This document shows positions 34,250 to 46,168 of a DNA stretch of 64,000 bases, piece after piece; position 1 is the stretch's first letter, and every line of letters starts with the position of its first letter. The position numbers and the translations under genes are program-made. A model generated the notes under the pieces. It was not told where the DNA came from. It made no database searches and saw only the letters and a program-made list of their open reading frames with translations. This DNA is from Anthoceros angustus (lineage: Eukaryota; Streptophyta; Anthocerotopsida; Anthocerotales; Anthocerotaceae). The stretch covers positions 929,884 to 993,883 of the forward strand of contig MU008180.1 in the NCBI GenBank assembly GCA_010909165.1. Direction: 5' to 3'.

Positions 34250-35149
34250 TAGAGAGGGCAGCTTCCAAGGAATCCCACAGTCCCTGGAATAATATCAAAT
34301 ACCAGCCGCCTACGTGACGTGCGCTTACAGGAGTGAAAAGAGATAAGGGTGCCGAGCACTCATGCACGGCTTCGGCCGTTATGAGGTACATGCTGTCTTT
34401 GCTGGTAGCATGCCAATCCCCGAAGGCCGAAACCGGTCGTGAAGACATGTGGACACGTGAGCGGCATGACGACATGACCGAGGGTGCTCACTGCCGTGAC
34501 AATGCTGGTGGCTAGAGTCCTGACTTCCCTTGACGTCGTTGTTGCTTGTCCATCATCCAGCAGCTTTATTAACTCTTTCACCTATGCTAGATATGTAGGG
34601 GTTCAGGGATATGGGAGTGGGCTTCTTCCAGGGACTCCATCTGTTTTAGAATTTGACCAAGCAAACGCGTTTCAAGGAGATACAATCGGCATTGCTTTGC
34701 AACTAGGAGGCACAAGTTGCATGGTTTCTTGAGGTTTTCCTTCAAGCTTCTAACATGTCGTGGACGAGCAAGAGAGTGGGATGGTAGTAGACGTATTCAA
34801 GACTTGGGAAAGCTTTGTGACCGCACATTCAAGCTGCTCATCAGCTTGCGGACTGCGAGTGCATGCGGGCTCTTAGTGCATTGCTCATGGCAAGTGTACA
34901 CTTACCTCAAGGCAGTGGGTAGCGTATGACCTCGCTCGTAGTCACTGGAAATCTAGAGAGCAAGTCGACATGACGGAGTTGGTTAGATTACTTCTTATGC
35001 TAAAATTATAATTATTTTTTGGATATTTTAATTATCTTCTAGGTGGTAAGATGCGGGTCAAGCTATTTTTTTTTTGTTGGAATATTTTGGACAATAATTT
35101 TACCCTCAAAGCTAGTTGAAGAAGCATGACACTCAAAAAATTATATCTA
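34250..35149. other. intergenic, AT-rich towards the right, no gene seen
   Basis: Short ORFs only, no recognisable motif or RNA gene. From about 34990 the sequence becomes AT-rich and leads into the LINE remnant. Confidence 0.4.
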
Positions 35150-36290
35150 CTACTAGGTTGTGAATTTTAAGAGGGCTTTCAACTGTGTGCCTTGAGACAA
35201 ACTTTTAAATAAATTGAAATATTTAGAGATGACTCCACATATGAGGCCTACTTCTATAGCTCTGTACAGAGAAGTTTATGGTCAAATCCAAACTACTCGT
35301 GGCTTATATACTCATCACATACCGTTCCAGCTTGAGTCCATGAAGGTAATTCATGTCTTCAAATATTTTTGGATTGTCCATTGACGAACTTGAAGAGTGG
35401 CTTGTGATCTTGGCATTCGCCCATTCTCCAAAAATATCCTAATCCTCTTCTATGCTAATGATATTGTGTTTTTTTCGCACACCTCGTAGGCAATGCTATA
35501 ACAACTTTATGTGCTATCAGACTTCTCAAAGGTCTCGCTAACGCTGTCAACATGAGAAGGACTTCTCAAAGGTCTTGTTGTCAACATGAGAAGGACAAAG
35601 ATTTTCCGCGATTGAACTTGAAAGATTTTAAGAGTCATGCAAATTCTGATACGAAGGTCAAGAAGTGGAGATGGCCCCTCCTATACATTTCTTGGTATCA
35701 CTATTTTTTGCCCCAAGTTTAATTGAACTTCTTCCCCTCTTCTCGCCACAAGTTTAATTGAACTTCTTCCCCCTATTCTCGTGCTACCGGCTTTGCTTGT
35801 ATTCTCCATTGAGCTTTATACAGAATGAATATTCAAGATATTAACGTTGAGAGGGCCTTTGAATACGTTGGTCATTCCCGCTGTCATATATGGTGCAAAA
35901 CTATGGGATCTGAATCTCTCCTTTTCCTCTTTGACCCGTTACCTGTCTACGAGTTTGCCGATTTTCCCCTTGTACTTAAAGGCATTTTTCGCCCGCCCTC
36001 TTTCCTATCCCATCTTCACCTCCTTGATATCACCAACCCCAATCTTCCCCCTTCCCACTTCCTTGCCTATAGGTTTTGCCAATCATTTTGACTCAATACT
36101 GACTCCAAGGCCATTTTTTGTTGGCTCTCCTGTCAATTGGCATAAAAGATCAGGTTTGAACCTTTTAGACTCAAGCTTGGCCAACTCTCTCCAACTCTCC
36201 TCTCAACGTTTTCTCTCACACTTTCGCTCCAAGCACCTTATCCACAAGGACCTCAAATTCATATATCTTCGTCTCACTTGATCTCCTTTT
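35150..36290 (+). mobile_element. decayed non-LTR retrotransposon (LINE) reverse transcriptase remnant
   Basis: Broken frames on the plus strand retain LINE-type reverse transcriptase blocks: a region reading like RAFNCVP followed by IALYREVYGQIQTTRG, a catalytic box reading LFYANDIV (family LFYADDI), and further down NTLVIPAVIYGAKLWDL, which resembles the thumb block before the C-terminal part. Stops and frame changes make it non-functional. Two internal short duplications (about 35519-35590 and 35714-35780) interrupt it. The match is to remembered consensus and the ends are approximate. Confidence 0.6.
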
Positions 36291-36497
36291 CCATTCGCCC
36301 CTCCTCTTAAGCCCAAATTCTGTATTTCCAAGGAGGAGTTTCATGTTAATCTGGTTTCCAGCACTCCTGCTCCACTTTAGGTCTCCTCTCTTGTAAGCTC
36401 CAATCACCTCCGGATCGAGACCGACCGTTGGCTTAAGCCCCAACTCCTTAAGGCCAGGCTACTCCCATGCCCTCATTCATATTCTTCTCGCATGCAT

Positions 36498-36578
36498 TCC
36501 CCGTGCCTACTTCCATATCTGGGCACTTGTGTATATGTTCCCCGTGCCTACTTCCACATATGGGCACTTGTGTATATG
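36498..36578. repeat. tandem duplication, 40-bp period
   Basis: Two near-identical copies starting CCCCGTGCCTACTTCCA and ending GTGTATATGTT, at the 3' end of the PPR pseudogene; it may have helped remove the end of that gene. Confidence 0.8.
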
Positions 36579-39500
36579 TTTGAACATATATGCCGTAGCA
36601 TGTCTGGCTTGACCGCCTCACTAAACACATCACATCCCCTCTCCGCGTTTCTCCACTTTTGACAAGCACCCAATAAAGTATGCCATACTCCAACGTTAGG
36701 CAGTACTAGCTTTGTCTCTGTCTTAGCTACAGCTAGTGCATCGTTCAGTTGTCCTTCACGACCAAGGAGGTTTACCCTGCCTGTGTAAAGGTCCACACTG
36801 GGCATGATGCCACAACTTTTGCTCCTAGTGTCAAAGTACTCTCGCCCCCTATTCACTAGACCTTTGTGGCTACATACTGCTAGGACACTCAGGAGTGTGA
36901 CACCATCCGGCTTGATGCCGTCCTCACTCATCCTAACAACGAAGTCAAAGATGTTTTCACCGTCTCCTTGTCGGGAGTATGCTGCAATGAGTGCATTCCA
37001 GGTGGCAACATTTCTTTCCTGCAATGCCTCAAACAGCTGTTGTGCATCACCCGTACTGCCGCATTTTCCACACATACTCATCAAACTGCCAGCTACAAGC
37101 ACATCAGCTTCAAGTCCTGGCTCTTTAATCTGTGCATGAAGCTGCCTTCCAAAATCCAAAGCTGCGACAGCTGCACAAGCCTGGAGAAGGCAAACAAATG
37201 TCACAGAATCCAGTACAACAATGCCTTCTTGTTGCATAGCACTGTAGAGACTAATTGCTTCCTGCCCCATGCCCTGCTGGGATATCCTGCTATCATGGCA
37301 TTCCATGTCACCACATTCTTCTCCCCAGTCCATCAAACAGGGCCTGAGCCTCCTTCAGGCTGCCACAGTTTGCATACATGTTGACCAGACTGCTCGCCAG
37401 AAATACATCAGCTTGAAAACCTCGTTCTCTGATTGTGCATCAAGCTGCCTCCAGTGTTCCAACGCCAGGGGGCCCACACTTGCACAAGCCTGGAGGAGGC
37501 ACATATGGTCACAGCACTGGGTTCAGCCATGCATTCTCATTGCATGTCACTGAGAAGATCAAGGGTTTCCAACCCCATCCCTGCTGGCAAAACCCTGCTT
37601 TCATGGAATTCCATGTCACCATATCGTTCTGAGGAAGTCCATCGAACATTTTCTTAGCATCTTCTAGGCTGCTGCACTTTGCATACATGTTCATCAAGCT
37701 GTTGGCCACAACCACATCAGCCTGAAGACCTTGTTCTCTAATTGCTGCATGGAGTTGCTTCCCCTGCTCCAAAGCTGGAGAGCCTAAACTTGCACATGAC
37801 TGCAGGAGGCACACAAAGGACACACTGTTGGGTTGAGAGATTCCCTCTTCTTGCATAGCCTTATAAAGACAGAGAGCTTCCATCCCCATGCGCTGCTGGG
37901 AATATCCCGCTATCATGGCATTCCATGTCACCACATTCTTCTCCCCCAGTCCATCAAACAGGGCCCGAGCCTCCTTCAGGCTGCCACAGTTTGCATACAT
38001 GTCAACCAAACTGCTAGCGACAAACACATCAGCTCAAAGCCCTTGTTCTCTAATTGATGCATGGAGTTGCTTCCCTTTCTCCAACGCTGGAGTGCCTAAA
38101 CTTGCACATGAAACAGGAAAGTCATAGAAACAGGTACAATGGCATTTTCCATTTGCATAACCCTGTAGAGATCAATCCCCTTCTGAGAATATCCTGCAAT
38201 CATGGCATTCCAGGTGAGCACTTTTTTTTGACTTAGTCCCTGGAACACACACAGAGCATCCTCTTACCTACCCCTTTTCGCATATATGTTCACCAGGCTC
38301 CCACCTACAACAACTTCAGCCTGAAGTCCTTGTTCTCTAATCTGCTCATGAAGCTGCCTCCCAGCCTCCAAACTAGCGGTGCCCACACTGACACGTGCCT
38401 GCAGGAAGTACACAAATGTCACAGAATTCGGCATAATGATGCCTTCTTCTTGCATAGCTTTGTAAAGGCAAAGCGCATCCCCACCCATGCCCTGCTGAGA
38501 ATACCCTGCTATCAAGGCACTCCATTCAACCACATTTCTTTGACAAAGTCCGTCGAACACACCCTGCACATCCTCTAGGTTGCCACACTTTGCATACATG
38601 TATACCAAGCTGTTGGCAACAGAAGCTTCGTCCTGTAGTCCTTGTTCTCTAATTTGTGCGTGAAGCTCCTTGCCCTCTCCAAACCTGGGAGGCCCACACT
38701 TGCACATGCCTGCCGGAGGGATGCAAATGTCACAGAATCAGGTAAAGATATGGCTTTTTCTCTCATATCCCTGTAGAGATCTAGGGCCTCTTGGCCCATG
38801 CCCTGCTGGGAATGTCCTGCTATGATAGCACTCCATGTCATCACATTCTTTTTTCCAAATCCCTCAAATACAGCCCGAGCATCCTCTAGGCTGCCACACT
38901 TTGCGTACATCTTTACCAGGCTCTCTCCTACAACTATGTCCGCCAGAAAACCTCGTTTTTCAATTTCAGCATGAAATTGCTTCCCCTTCTCCAGAGCCTG
39001 AGTCCCCATGGTTGCACATGCCTGCAGGAGGGAAACGAAGGCCGCACTATTGGGTAGAAGAATGCCCTCTTCTTGCACAGCACTGTAGAGAAGAAGCGCT
39101 CCCTGCCCCATGCCCTGCTGGGAATATGCTGCTATCATGGCATTCCAAGCCACAACATTCTTTTGACCAAGACCATTAAACACGCCCTGAGCATCCTCCA
39201 GGCTGCCGCACTTTATATACATGCTCACCAAGCCGTTGGCCACTAAAATATCAGCCTCAAGTCCTCCTTTTATAATTTGTGAATGAAGGTGCCTCCCCCT
39301 CTCCAAAGCCGAGATGCCCACACCTGCACATACTTTCAACAGGCACACAAATGTCACCAAATTAGGTGAAGCCGGACCTTCCTTTTGCATAGCGTCGTAA
39401 AGAAGAAGGGCCTCCTGCCCCATGCCCTGCTGGGCGTATCCGGCTATCGTGGCACTCCATGTCACCACATTTTTTCGAACAAGTCTGTCAAATAGGCCTC

Positions 39501-40771
39501 GAGCCTCCTCTAGGCTGCCACAATTTGCATATATGTCCACCAAACTGGTAGCAAGAACTACATCAGCCTGAAGTCCTCTTCCTCTAATTTGTGCATGAAT
39601 CTATTTCCCCTCCTCCAAAGCTGAGCTGCCCACACTTGCGCATGCTTGCAAAAGGCATACGAAAGTCACAGGATCAGGTGCTATGCAACCTTCTTGCATA
39701 ACTCTGAGAAGACGAAGGGCCTGCTGGCCCATGCCCTGCTGGGAATATCCTGATAGCATGGCGTTCCACGTTACCACTTTCTTTTGCCTAAGTCCATCAA
39801 ACACGCCTCGATCATCCTCCAGACTACCACACTTTGTATACATGTTCACCAAGCTCCCGCATAAACCAACATCAGCCTGAAGTCCTCGTTCTCCTATCTG
39901 TGCATGAAGCTGCCTACCATTCTCCAAAGCTGAGACACCCATACTTGCACATGCCTGCAGAAGGCAAATGAATGTCACAGAATTAGGTGCAGTCACGCCA
40001 TCTTCTTGCATAGCACTGTAAAACCGAAGGGCTTCCTGATCCATGCCCTGCTGGGAATATCCTCCAATCATGGCATTCCAAGTCACAACATCCTTCTGAG
40101 GTAGCCCGTCAAAGACCATTGAAGCGTCCTCCAAGCTACCGCACTTGGCATACATGTCCACCAAGCTGCTACACACAAACAAGTCAGGCTCAATGCCACT
40201 AGCAAAGACATCGGTATGCACCTGCTTCCCAGATTTCAAGTCTCCCCACCCACACGTCCATAGCTTCTTGCAACCTGCGATGAGAAGCATACCTTCGGAG
40301 GATGTGGTTGCGCAGGAACGTGTCCGTTTCATACCCCTTCTTCAAGGTGAGAGCATGAACACGGCGAGCCAAAGCCAGAGCCAGATCCTTCTTAGCCACA
40401 CATTCTTTTAGGACCGTATAAAACAGAGATTCGGAGATGTCAGCTTGGGTGTTCACAAGAGCTCCCAGAGCCTCAAATGTCTCAGCGAGCTGCCCCTGCT
40501 GACATGACTTGCTCACGGTTTCAGCTGTGATCTCTCTTCCGTATCCGGCATGTCTGCGAGGGTAAAAATCATGGGGAACGATAGAGTTGGATGTACGGGC
40601 ACAACCACGCATGTGCACGTTCAGAGCAGCCACCCCACAAGTTGACGTGTTGAATTCGTCGAACCGCAGGTTATCCTGAGGCTCCCTTGGCCGGGGATCA
40701 GGGGAAGAGCAGCTCTCTTGATGGTTGCTGTCCCGCCACAGGATGGGATCCGAAGAAAATTGTCGCCACAA
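36550..40771 (-). pseudogene. PLS-type PPR protein pseudogene
   Basis: Minus-strand paralogue of the PPR gene at 41.2-45.4 kb. The N-terminus (ITAETVSKSCQQGQLAE, ESLFYTVLKECV, VHALTLKKGYETDTFL) and about nine PPR triplets of the type VTWNAMIAGYSQQG and SLVNMYAKCGSLEDA are recognisable. It is broken at least six times: a frame change near 40200-40330 coupled to loss of about 60 residues that the paralogue has (from FTMVAEP to the second unit), an in-frame TAG at 39601-39603 where the repeat has Gln, a frame change near 38690, a stop at 38264, loss of frame near 38030-38260 and another near 37340-37510. The C-terminus stops within the E motif (SNIYTSAHMWK). No intron is needed. Former role: organelle RNA binding. 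Confidence 0.9.
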
Positions 40772-41206
40772 GAGATCCTAGTTGTTGGAAGATGCCTCTC
40801 CAGCCAGACATCCTTTTGCTGCGAAGGTGCTGCACCTCGCGCCATCGTTGTTTGCCAACACTTTGTCCCAAGAACCCCTTCCTCGGACGCCCGGCGCCCT
40901 CCAAACAGCCATGGGCCGCAGGAGAATGCAGAATGCGTGCGAGGTGGATCAAATTTGAAGCTTTGAAGTTTGCCAATGGTAGTTCCTGAAGGATCAGACT
41001 ATTTTTTATTGCGACTTGACAAGGAGCAGACTTGATTAACAGGTACATGCCACCGCCAATCGAGGCGAGAATCGGAATCTCATCCAAGGGATAGCAAATG
41101 TTTGTGATATTTCTTCAGGACAGAGGAAGACTTCCCGGACACCCGTGACTTCTGGGAGCGAATCATTTGGAAAGAATCGAATCGCCGGGTCGGCGTGCTT
41201 GTATGC

Positions 41207-44200
41207 ATGCAAGCTCATCCAAGCAGATGTCTGGCTGGCGACGGAAAATTCTGGCGAGTTTTCCCGGATAACAAGCCACAGAAGAGGAGCTGCCGCTCCG
41301 GAGTCCCAAGAGTTCCTCTGGTTGAACGGCTTTTACGAGCTAGCTTGGTGGATATGCAGCAGGCTCTGAATGTTCCGATGGGTCGTGTTCAACCTGCATC
41401 CAACTGGGGTGTACCAGATGATCGTGACCCTGGCAGGCCTGCAGGGGGCATGACGGCTGAAACTGTGGACAAGCTAGTTCAGCAGGGTCAGCTGGTTGAG
41501 GCCGTCGAGGCTTTGGGAGTTCTGGTGTACATGGACTGCCGTATTGCCAAATCTCTCTTTTACACAGTCCTAAAAGAATGTGTAGGTAAGGAAGGTCTGT
41601 CTCTGGGTCGCCGTGTTCATGCCCTCAGCGTGAAGAATGGGCAGGAATCAGACACGTTCTTGTGCAACCACATTTTGCGAATGTATGCTTCCCATGCGAA
41701 GTTACAAGAAGCTATGGATGTGTTCACTATGGTTGCCGAACCAGATGCCTTCATGTGGTCATCTATAATATCTGCGTACGTTAAGCATGGTGAGGATAAA
41801 CAGGCCATACAACTGTATCATCGGATGCGGAGGTCCAGTGTGAAGCCAGATGGCCATGTGTTTGTAGCAGCCCTTCAGGCTTGTGCAAGGGGAGCAGACT
41901 TGCATTGTGGCCAGCAGGTGCATGCTGATGTTTTGGCTAGTGGAATTCAGCATAATGTGTTTGTTGGTAGCTGCTTGGTGGACATGTACGCAAAGTGTGG
42001 CAGCTTGAAAGAAGCGCAAAAAGTGTTTGACGGGCTTCGTCAGAAAAATGTGGTGACGTGGAGTGCCATGATAGCAGGATGTGCTCAGGAGGGCAAGGGG
42101 GAGGAAGCCTTTCATGTATACAGGGCTATGCAAGAAGAAGGCATCGTTACACCCAATTCTGTGACGTTTGTGTGTCTCCTGCAGGCTTGTGCAACTGTAG
42201 GTCCCTCAGCTCTGGAGGAGGGAAAGCATCTTCATGCGCAGATTAGGGAACGAGGTCTTCAGGGTGACGTAGCTGTAGGTGGGAGCCTGGTAAATATGTA
42301 TGCAAAGTGTGGCAGCCTAGAGGATGCTCGCCGCATATTTGACGGACTTGCTGAAAAAACTTTATTGACTTGGAATGTCATGATAGCAGGATATTCCCAG
42401 GAGGGCATCGGGAAGGAAGCCCTTGATCTGTACAGGGCTATGCAGGAGGAAGGGGTGGCCAAGCCCAATTCTGTGACATTTGTGTGCCTCCTGCAGGCAT
42501 GTGCAAGCGTCGGCACCTTGGTTTTGGAGGAGGGTAAAAAGCTTCATGCACACATTAAACAACAAGGACTTCAGGCTGACGTAGCTGTAGGTGGGAGCCT
42601 GATAAACATGTATGCTAAATGTGGCAGTCTGGAAGATGCTCGGGGCTTGTTTGATGAACTCGATTTAAAAAATGTGGTGACGTGGAATGCCATGATAGCT
42701 GGATATTCCCAGCAAGGTATGGGGCAGGAAGCCCTTGCTGTTTACAGGGCAATGCAAGAAGGTGGCATGGCTGCACCCGATTCTGTAACATTTGTTTGCC
42801 TTCTGCAAGCTTGTGCTTTGGGCACCCTCTCCTTGGAGGAGGGGAAGCAGCTCCATGCACAGATTAGAGAACGAGGGCTTCAGTCTGACGTAGTTCTGGG
42901 TGGGAGCCTGGTAAACATGTATGCAAAATGCGGCAGCCTAGAAGATGCTCGGGGCGTGTTTGACGGACTTGGTCAAAAAAGCGTGGTGACATGGGGTGCC
43001 ATGATAGCAGGGTATTCACAGAAGGGCATGGGGCAAGAAGCCCTTGGTCTTTACAGGGCTATGCAAAAAGAAGACATGGCCGTAGCTGATTCTGTGATAT
43101 TTGTGAGCCTCCTGCAGGCATGTGCAAATCTGGGCACCCCGGCTTTGGAGAATGGGATGCAGCTTCATGCACACATTAGAGAACGAGGACTTCATGCTGA
43201 TATAGCTGTAGGTGGGAGCCTGGTGAACATGTACGCAAAGTGCGGCAGCATACGGGATGCTTGGGGGGTGTTTGATGGACTTGGGCAAAAGAATGTAGTG
43301 ACCTGGAATGCCATGATAGCCGGATGTTCCCAGCGGGGCATGGAACAAGAAGCCTTTTCTCTTTACAGGGCTATGCTACAAGACGGGCAGGCTGTACCTG
43401 ATTCTGTTACATTCGTATGCCTCCTGCAGGCGTGCGCAAATGTGGGCACCCCAGCTTTGGAGACGGGCAAGCAGCTTCATGCACAGACTAGAGATCAAGG
43501 ACTTGACGCTAATGCAGTTGTAGGTGGGAGCCTGGTAAACATGTATGCAAAGTGCGGCAGCCTAAAGGATGCTCAGGACGTGTTTAATGGACTGAGTCAA
43601 AAGAATGCAGTGACTTGGAATGCCATAATAGCAGGACATTCCCAGCAGGGCCTGGGGCAGGATGCTCTTCGTCTTTACAGGGCTATGCTACAAGACGGGC
43701 AGGCTGTACCTGATTCTGTTACATTCGTATGCCTCCTGCAGGCGTGCGCAAATGTGGGCACCCAGCTTTGGAGACGGGCAAGCAGCTTCATGCACAGACT
43801 AGAGATCAAGGACTTGACGCTAATGCAGTTGTAGGTGGGAGCCTGGTAAACATGTATGCAAAGTGCGGCAGCATACGGGATGCTTGGGGGGTGTTTGATG
43901 GACTTGGGCAAAAGAATGTAGTGACCTGGAATGCCATGATAGCCGGATGTTCCCAGCGGGGCATGGAACAAGAAGCCTTTTCTCTTTACAGGGCTATGCT
44001 ACAAGACGGGCAGGCTGTACCTGATTCTGTTACATTCGTATGCCTCCTGCAGGCGTGCGCAAATGTGGGCACCCCAGCTTTGGAGACGGGCAAGCAGCTT
44101 CATGCACAGACTAGAGATCAAGGACTTGACGCTAATGCAGTTGTAGGTGGGAGCCTGGTAAACATGTATGCAAAGTGCGGCAGCCTAAAGGATGCTCAGG

Positions 44201-45432
44201 ACGTGTTTAATGGACTGAGTCAAAAGAATGCAGTGACTTGGAATGCCATAATAGCAGGACATTCCCAGCAGGGCCTGGGGCAGGATGCTCTTCGTCTTTA
44301 CGGGGCTATGCTAGAAGAAGGAGAGGCTGCCCCCAATTCGGTGACATTCATGTGGCTTCTTCAGGCATGTGCAAGTGTTGCAGCTCTGCATCTTGGAAGG
44401 CAACTTCATGCACAGATTAAGGAACGAGGGCTTGAAGCAGACGTGCTTCTAGCTGGCACTCTGATAGACATGTACGGAAAGTGTGGTAGCATGGTCGATG
44501 CCCAGCGGGTCTTTGAGGCACTTCCCGAAAGAGATGTTGTGGCCTGGAGTGCGCTAATTGCAGGATACACCCGTCAAGGAGACAGTGCCAAGGTCTTCGA
44601 CTTGATTGTCAGAATGAGAGAGGCCGGCATACAGCCAGATAGCATCACATTCCTTAATGTGCTGACGGTATGCAGTCACACGGGTCTAGTGAACAAGGGG
44701 CGAGAGTACTTTGAGGCTATGAGCAGACACTACGGCATCATGCCCACTGTGGAGCACTACACGTGCATGGTGGATCTCCTGGGACGTCTAGGCCAACTGG
44801 ACGAATCACTAGCCCTAGTGCGCACAATGCCTGTACTGCCTGATCGTGCAGTTTGGAGCACCTTATTGGGTGCTTGTCAAAAGTGGAGCAACGTGGAGTT
44901 GGGACGTCATGCTTTTGATGAAGCAGTGAAGCTAGACAAAAGAGATGCTGCAGCGTACGTACTGATGTCCAACATATATACTGGTGCGCAGTTGTGGGAG
45001 GAGGCACAGGAGTTGCAGGCAAGGAGAAGAGGGATTGGGGCATGGAAGCAGCCAGGCCAGAGCTGGTGGACGGACATGGACGGCCTGGTGCATAGTTTTT
45101 CGGTTAGGGATAAGAACCATCTCGAGAGTGAAGCAAGGCTAAAGCAAGTGCTCCCTAAAGCAAACAAAGTAAACAAAGAAGGCTGCGTGCCACATCTGGA
45201 ATCGTCACTTGCAGACATGTCTGATGATACAAGGGAGCTTCTGGTGTGCGCGCACAGCGAGAAGCTGCCTATCTCATTTTCTCTAAACAAGACACCCAAG
45301 GACCCAAATGCATGTAGTTTCACATCAGTCGGTTGCAACACTTGGACTAATTTGTTTGTAGCATCGGCAAATCAATCTTTGCGCACTCAACAAAATGCTG
45401 TCGCGCAACTGACTGCAACGATCGAAGGCTGA
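41207..45432 (+). CDS. PLS-type PPR protein with degenerate DYW end, interrupted by one frameshift
   Basis: Organellar RNA-binding protein of the class that guides C-to-U editing. The intronless frame from ATG 41207 (later Met codons are possible starts) runs to a stop at 43834; the remaining frame continues from about 43760 to 45432. Ten units of about 104 residues alternate P (SVTFVCLLQACA), L (GGSLVNMYAKCGSLEDA) and S (VVTWNAMIAGYSQQG) motifs. The end has E/E+ motifs (VWSTLLGACQKW, YVLMSNIYTGAQLWEEA, GQSWWTD) and the start of a DYW deaminase domain (HSEKL, containing the HxE zinc motif), but the later CxxCH and terminal DYW are absent. The break is a missing C: CACCCAG at 43760 against CACCCCAG in the two flanking copies of the same unit. 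Either a real null, a polymorphism or a homopolymer error. Head to head with its pseudogene. Confidence 0.85.
43233..44300 (+). repeat. recent 623/624-bp internal tandem duplication in PPR gene
   Basis: The block 43233-43678 is identical by eye to 43856-44300, and the sequence between is a third copy of the shared unit. The distance between matching points (43241 and 43864) is 623, that is 208 codons minus one base. The unit from GGGCTATGCTACAAG to AAGTGCGGCAG occurs three times (about 43369, 43680, 43991) with essentially no substitutions except the missing C in the middle copy. Confidence 0.9.
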
Positions 45433-46168
45433 CAAAAAATCACGCGGGTGCAGCACCCAGTCGGCCAAGAACACCTTTTACATGGCGAGCATAGCGGCTG
45501 GAGTTCCTGCGATGCCAGGCATCCACATGGAATTAGGCTAACAGAAACGAAGCTTCCGTTCAGATCAGTCCTGGAATAGTGAATTTATAATGAATTTATA
45601 GTGAATTTATATCGCACATTTTATTTCCACAGGCGGTCCCATAGGACGTCTACCACAAGCAGGCCCAGAGGGCTTTTTATAACAGACGGTCCCGTAGGTC
45701 CATGAAATGGGGATAGGTGGCACCTCATCTTAGCACTGACGTTTGATTTGATTCGGGAGTTCTAAAAATTTCATGTCTAGATTTTGAGTTGTAATGAACT
45801 TGTGTCTGGATTTCACTCATGGATTATATTAAGATGTTACTCTTGGGCATCTCTTGGACTATATTAATACATATGTATTGTCTTACGTCCCTAATCTAAA
45901 ATGATTAAAACTCTTAAATAATAAAGAAAACTTTAGATGAATAAAAAATTCTATGTAGAAAACATGAACCAAAAAATATTCTTTAGGGCTGTATTGTTAG
46001 CTTCAACCCACTCCAACCAAAAAAAATCTTTTCAGGTCCACTAAGGATGGGATTTCCGTAGTTGGAGCATTTTGGTTTCTGGGGTATTTGCACCAGGGGT
46101 ATTCCCTTCATGCACCCCATCCATCTACCGGTTTAAGCGTAAGGAGCATAACAGGGGCAATGAGTATG
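45433..46168. other. intergenic between PPR gene and gag-like ORF
   Basis: Becomes AT-rich; has a short run of GAATTTATA-type repeats near 45578-45612. I looked for a long terminal repeat matching the other side of the gag ORF and saw none. Confidence 0.4.
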
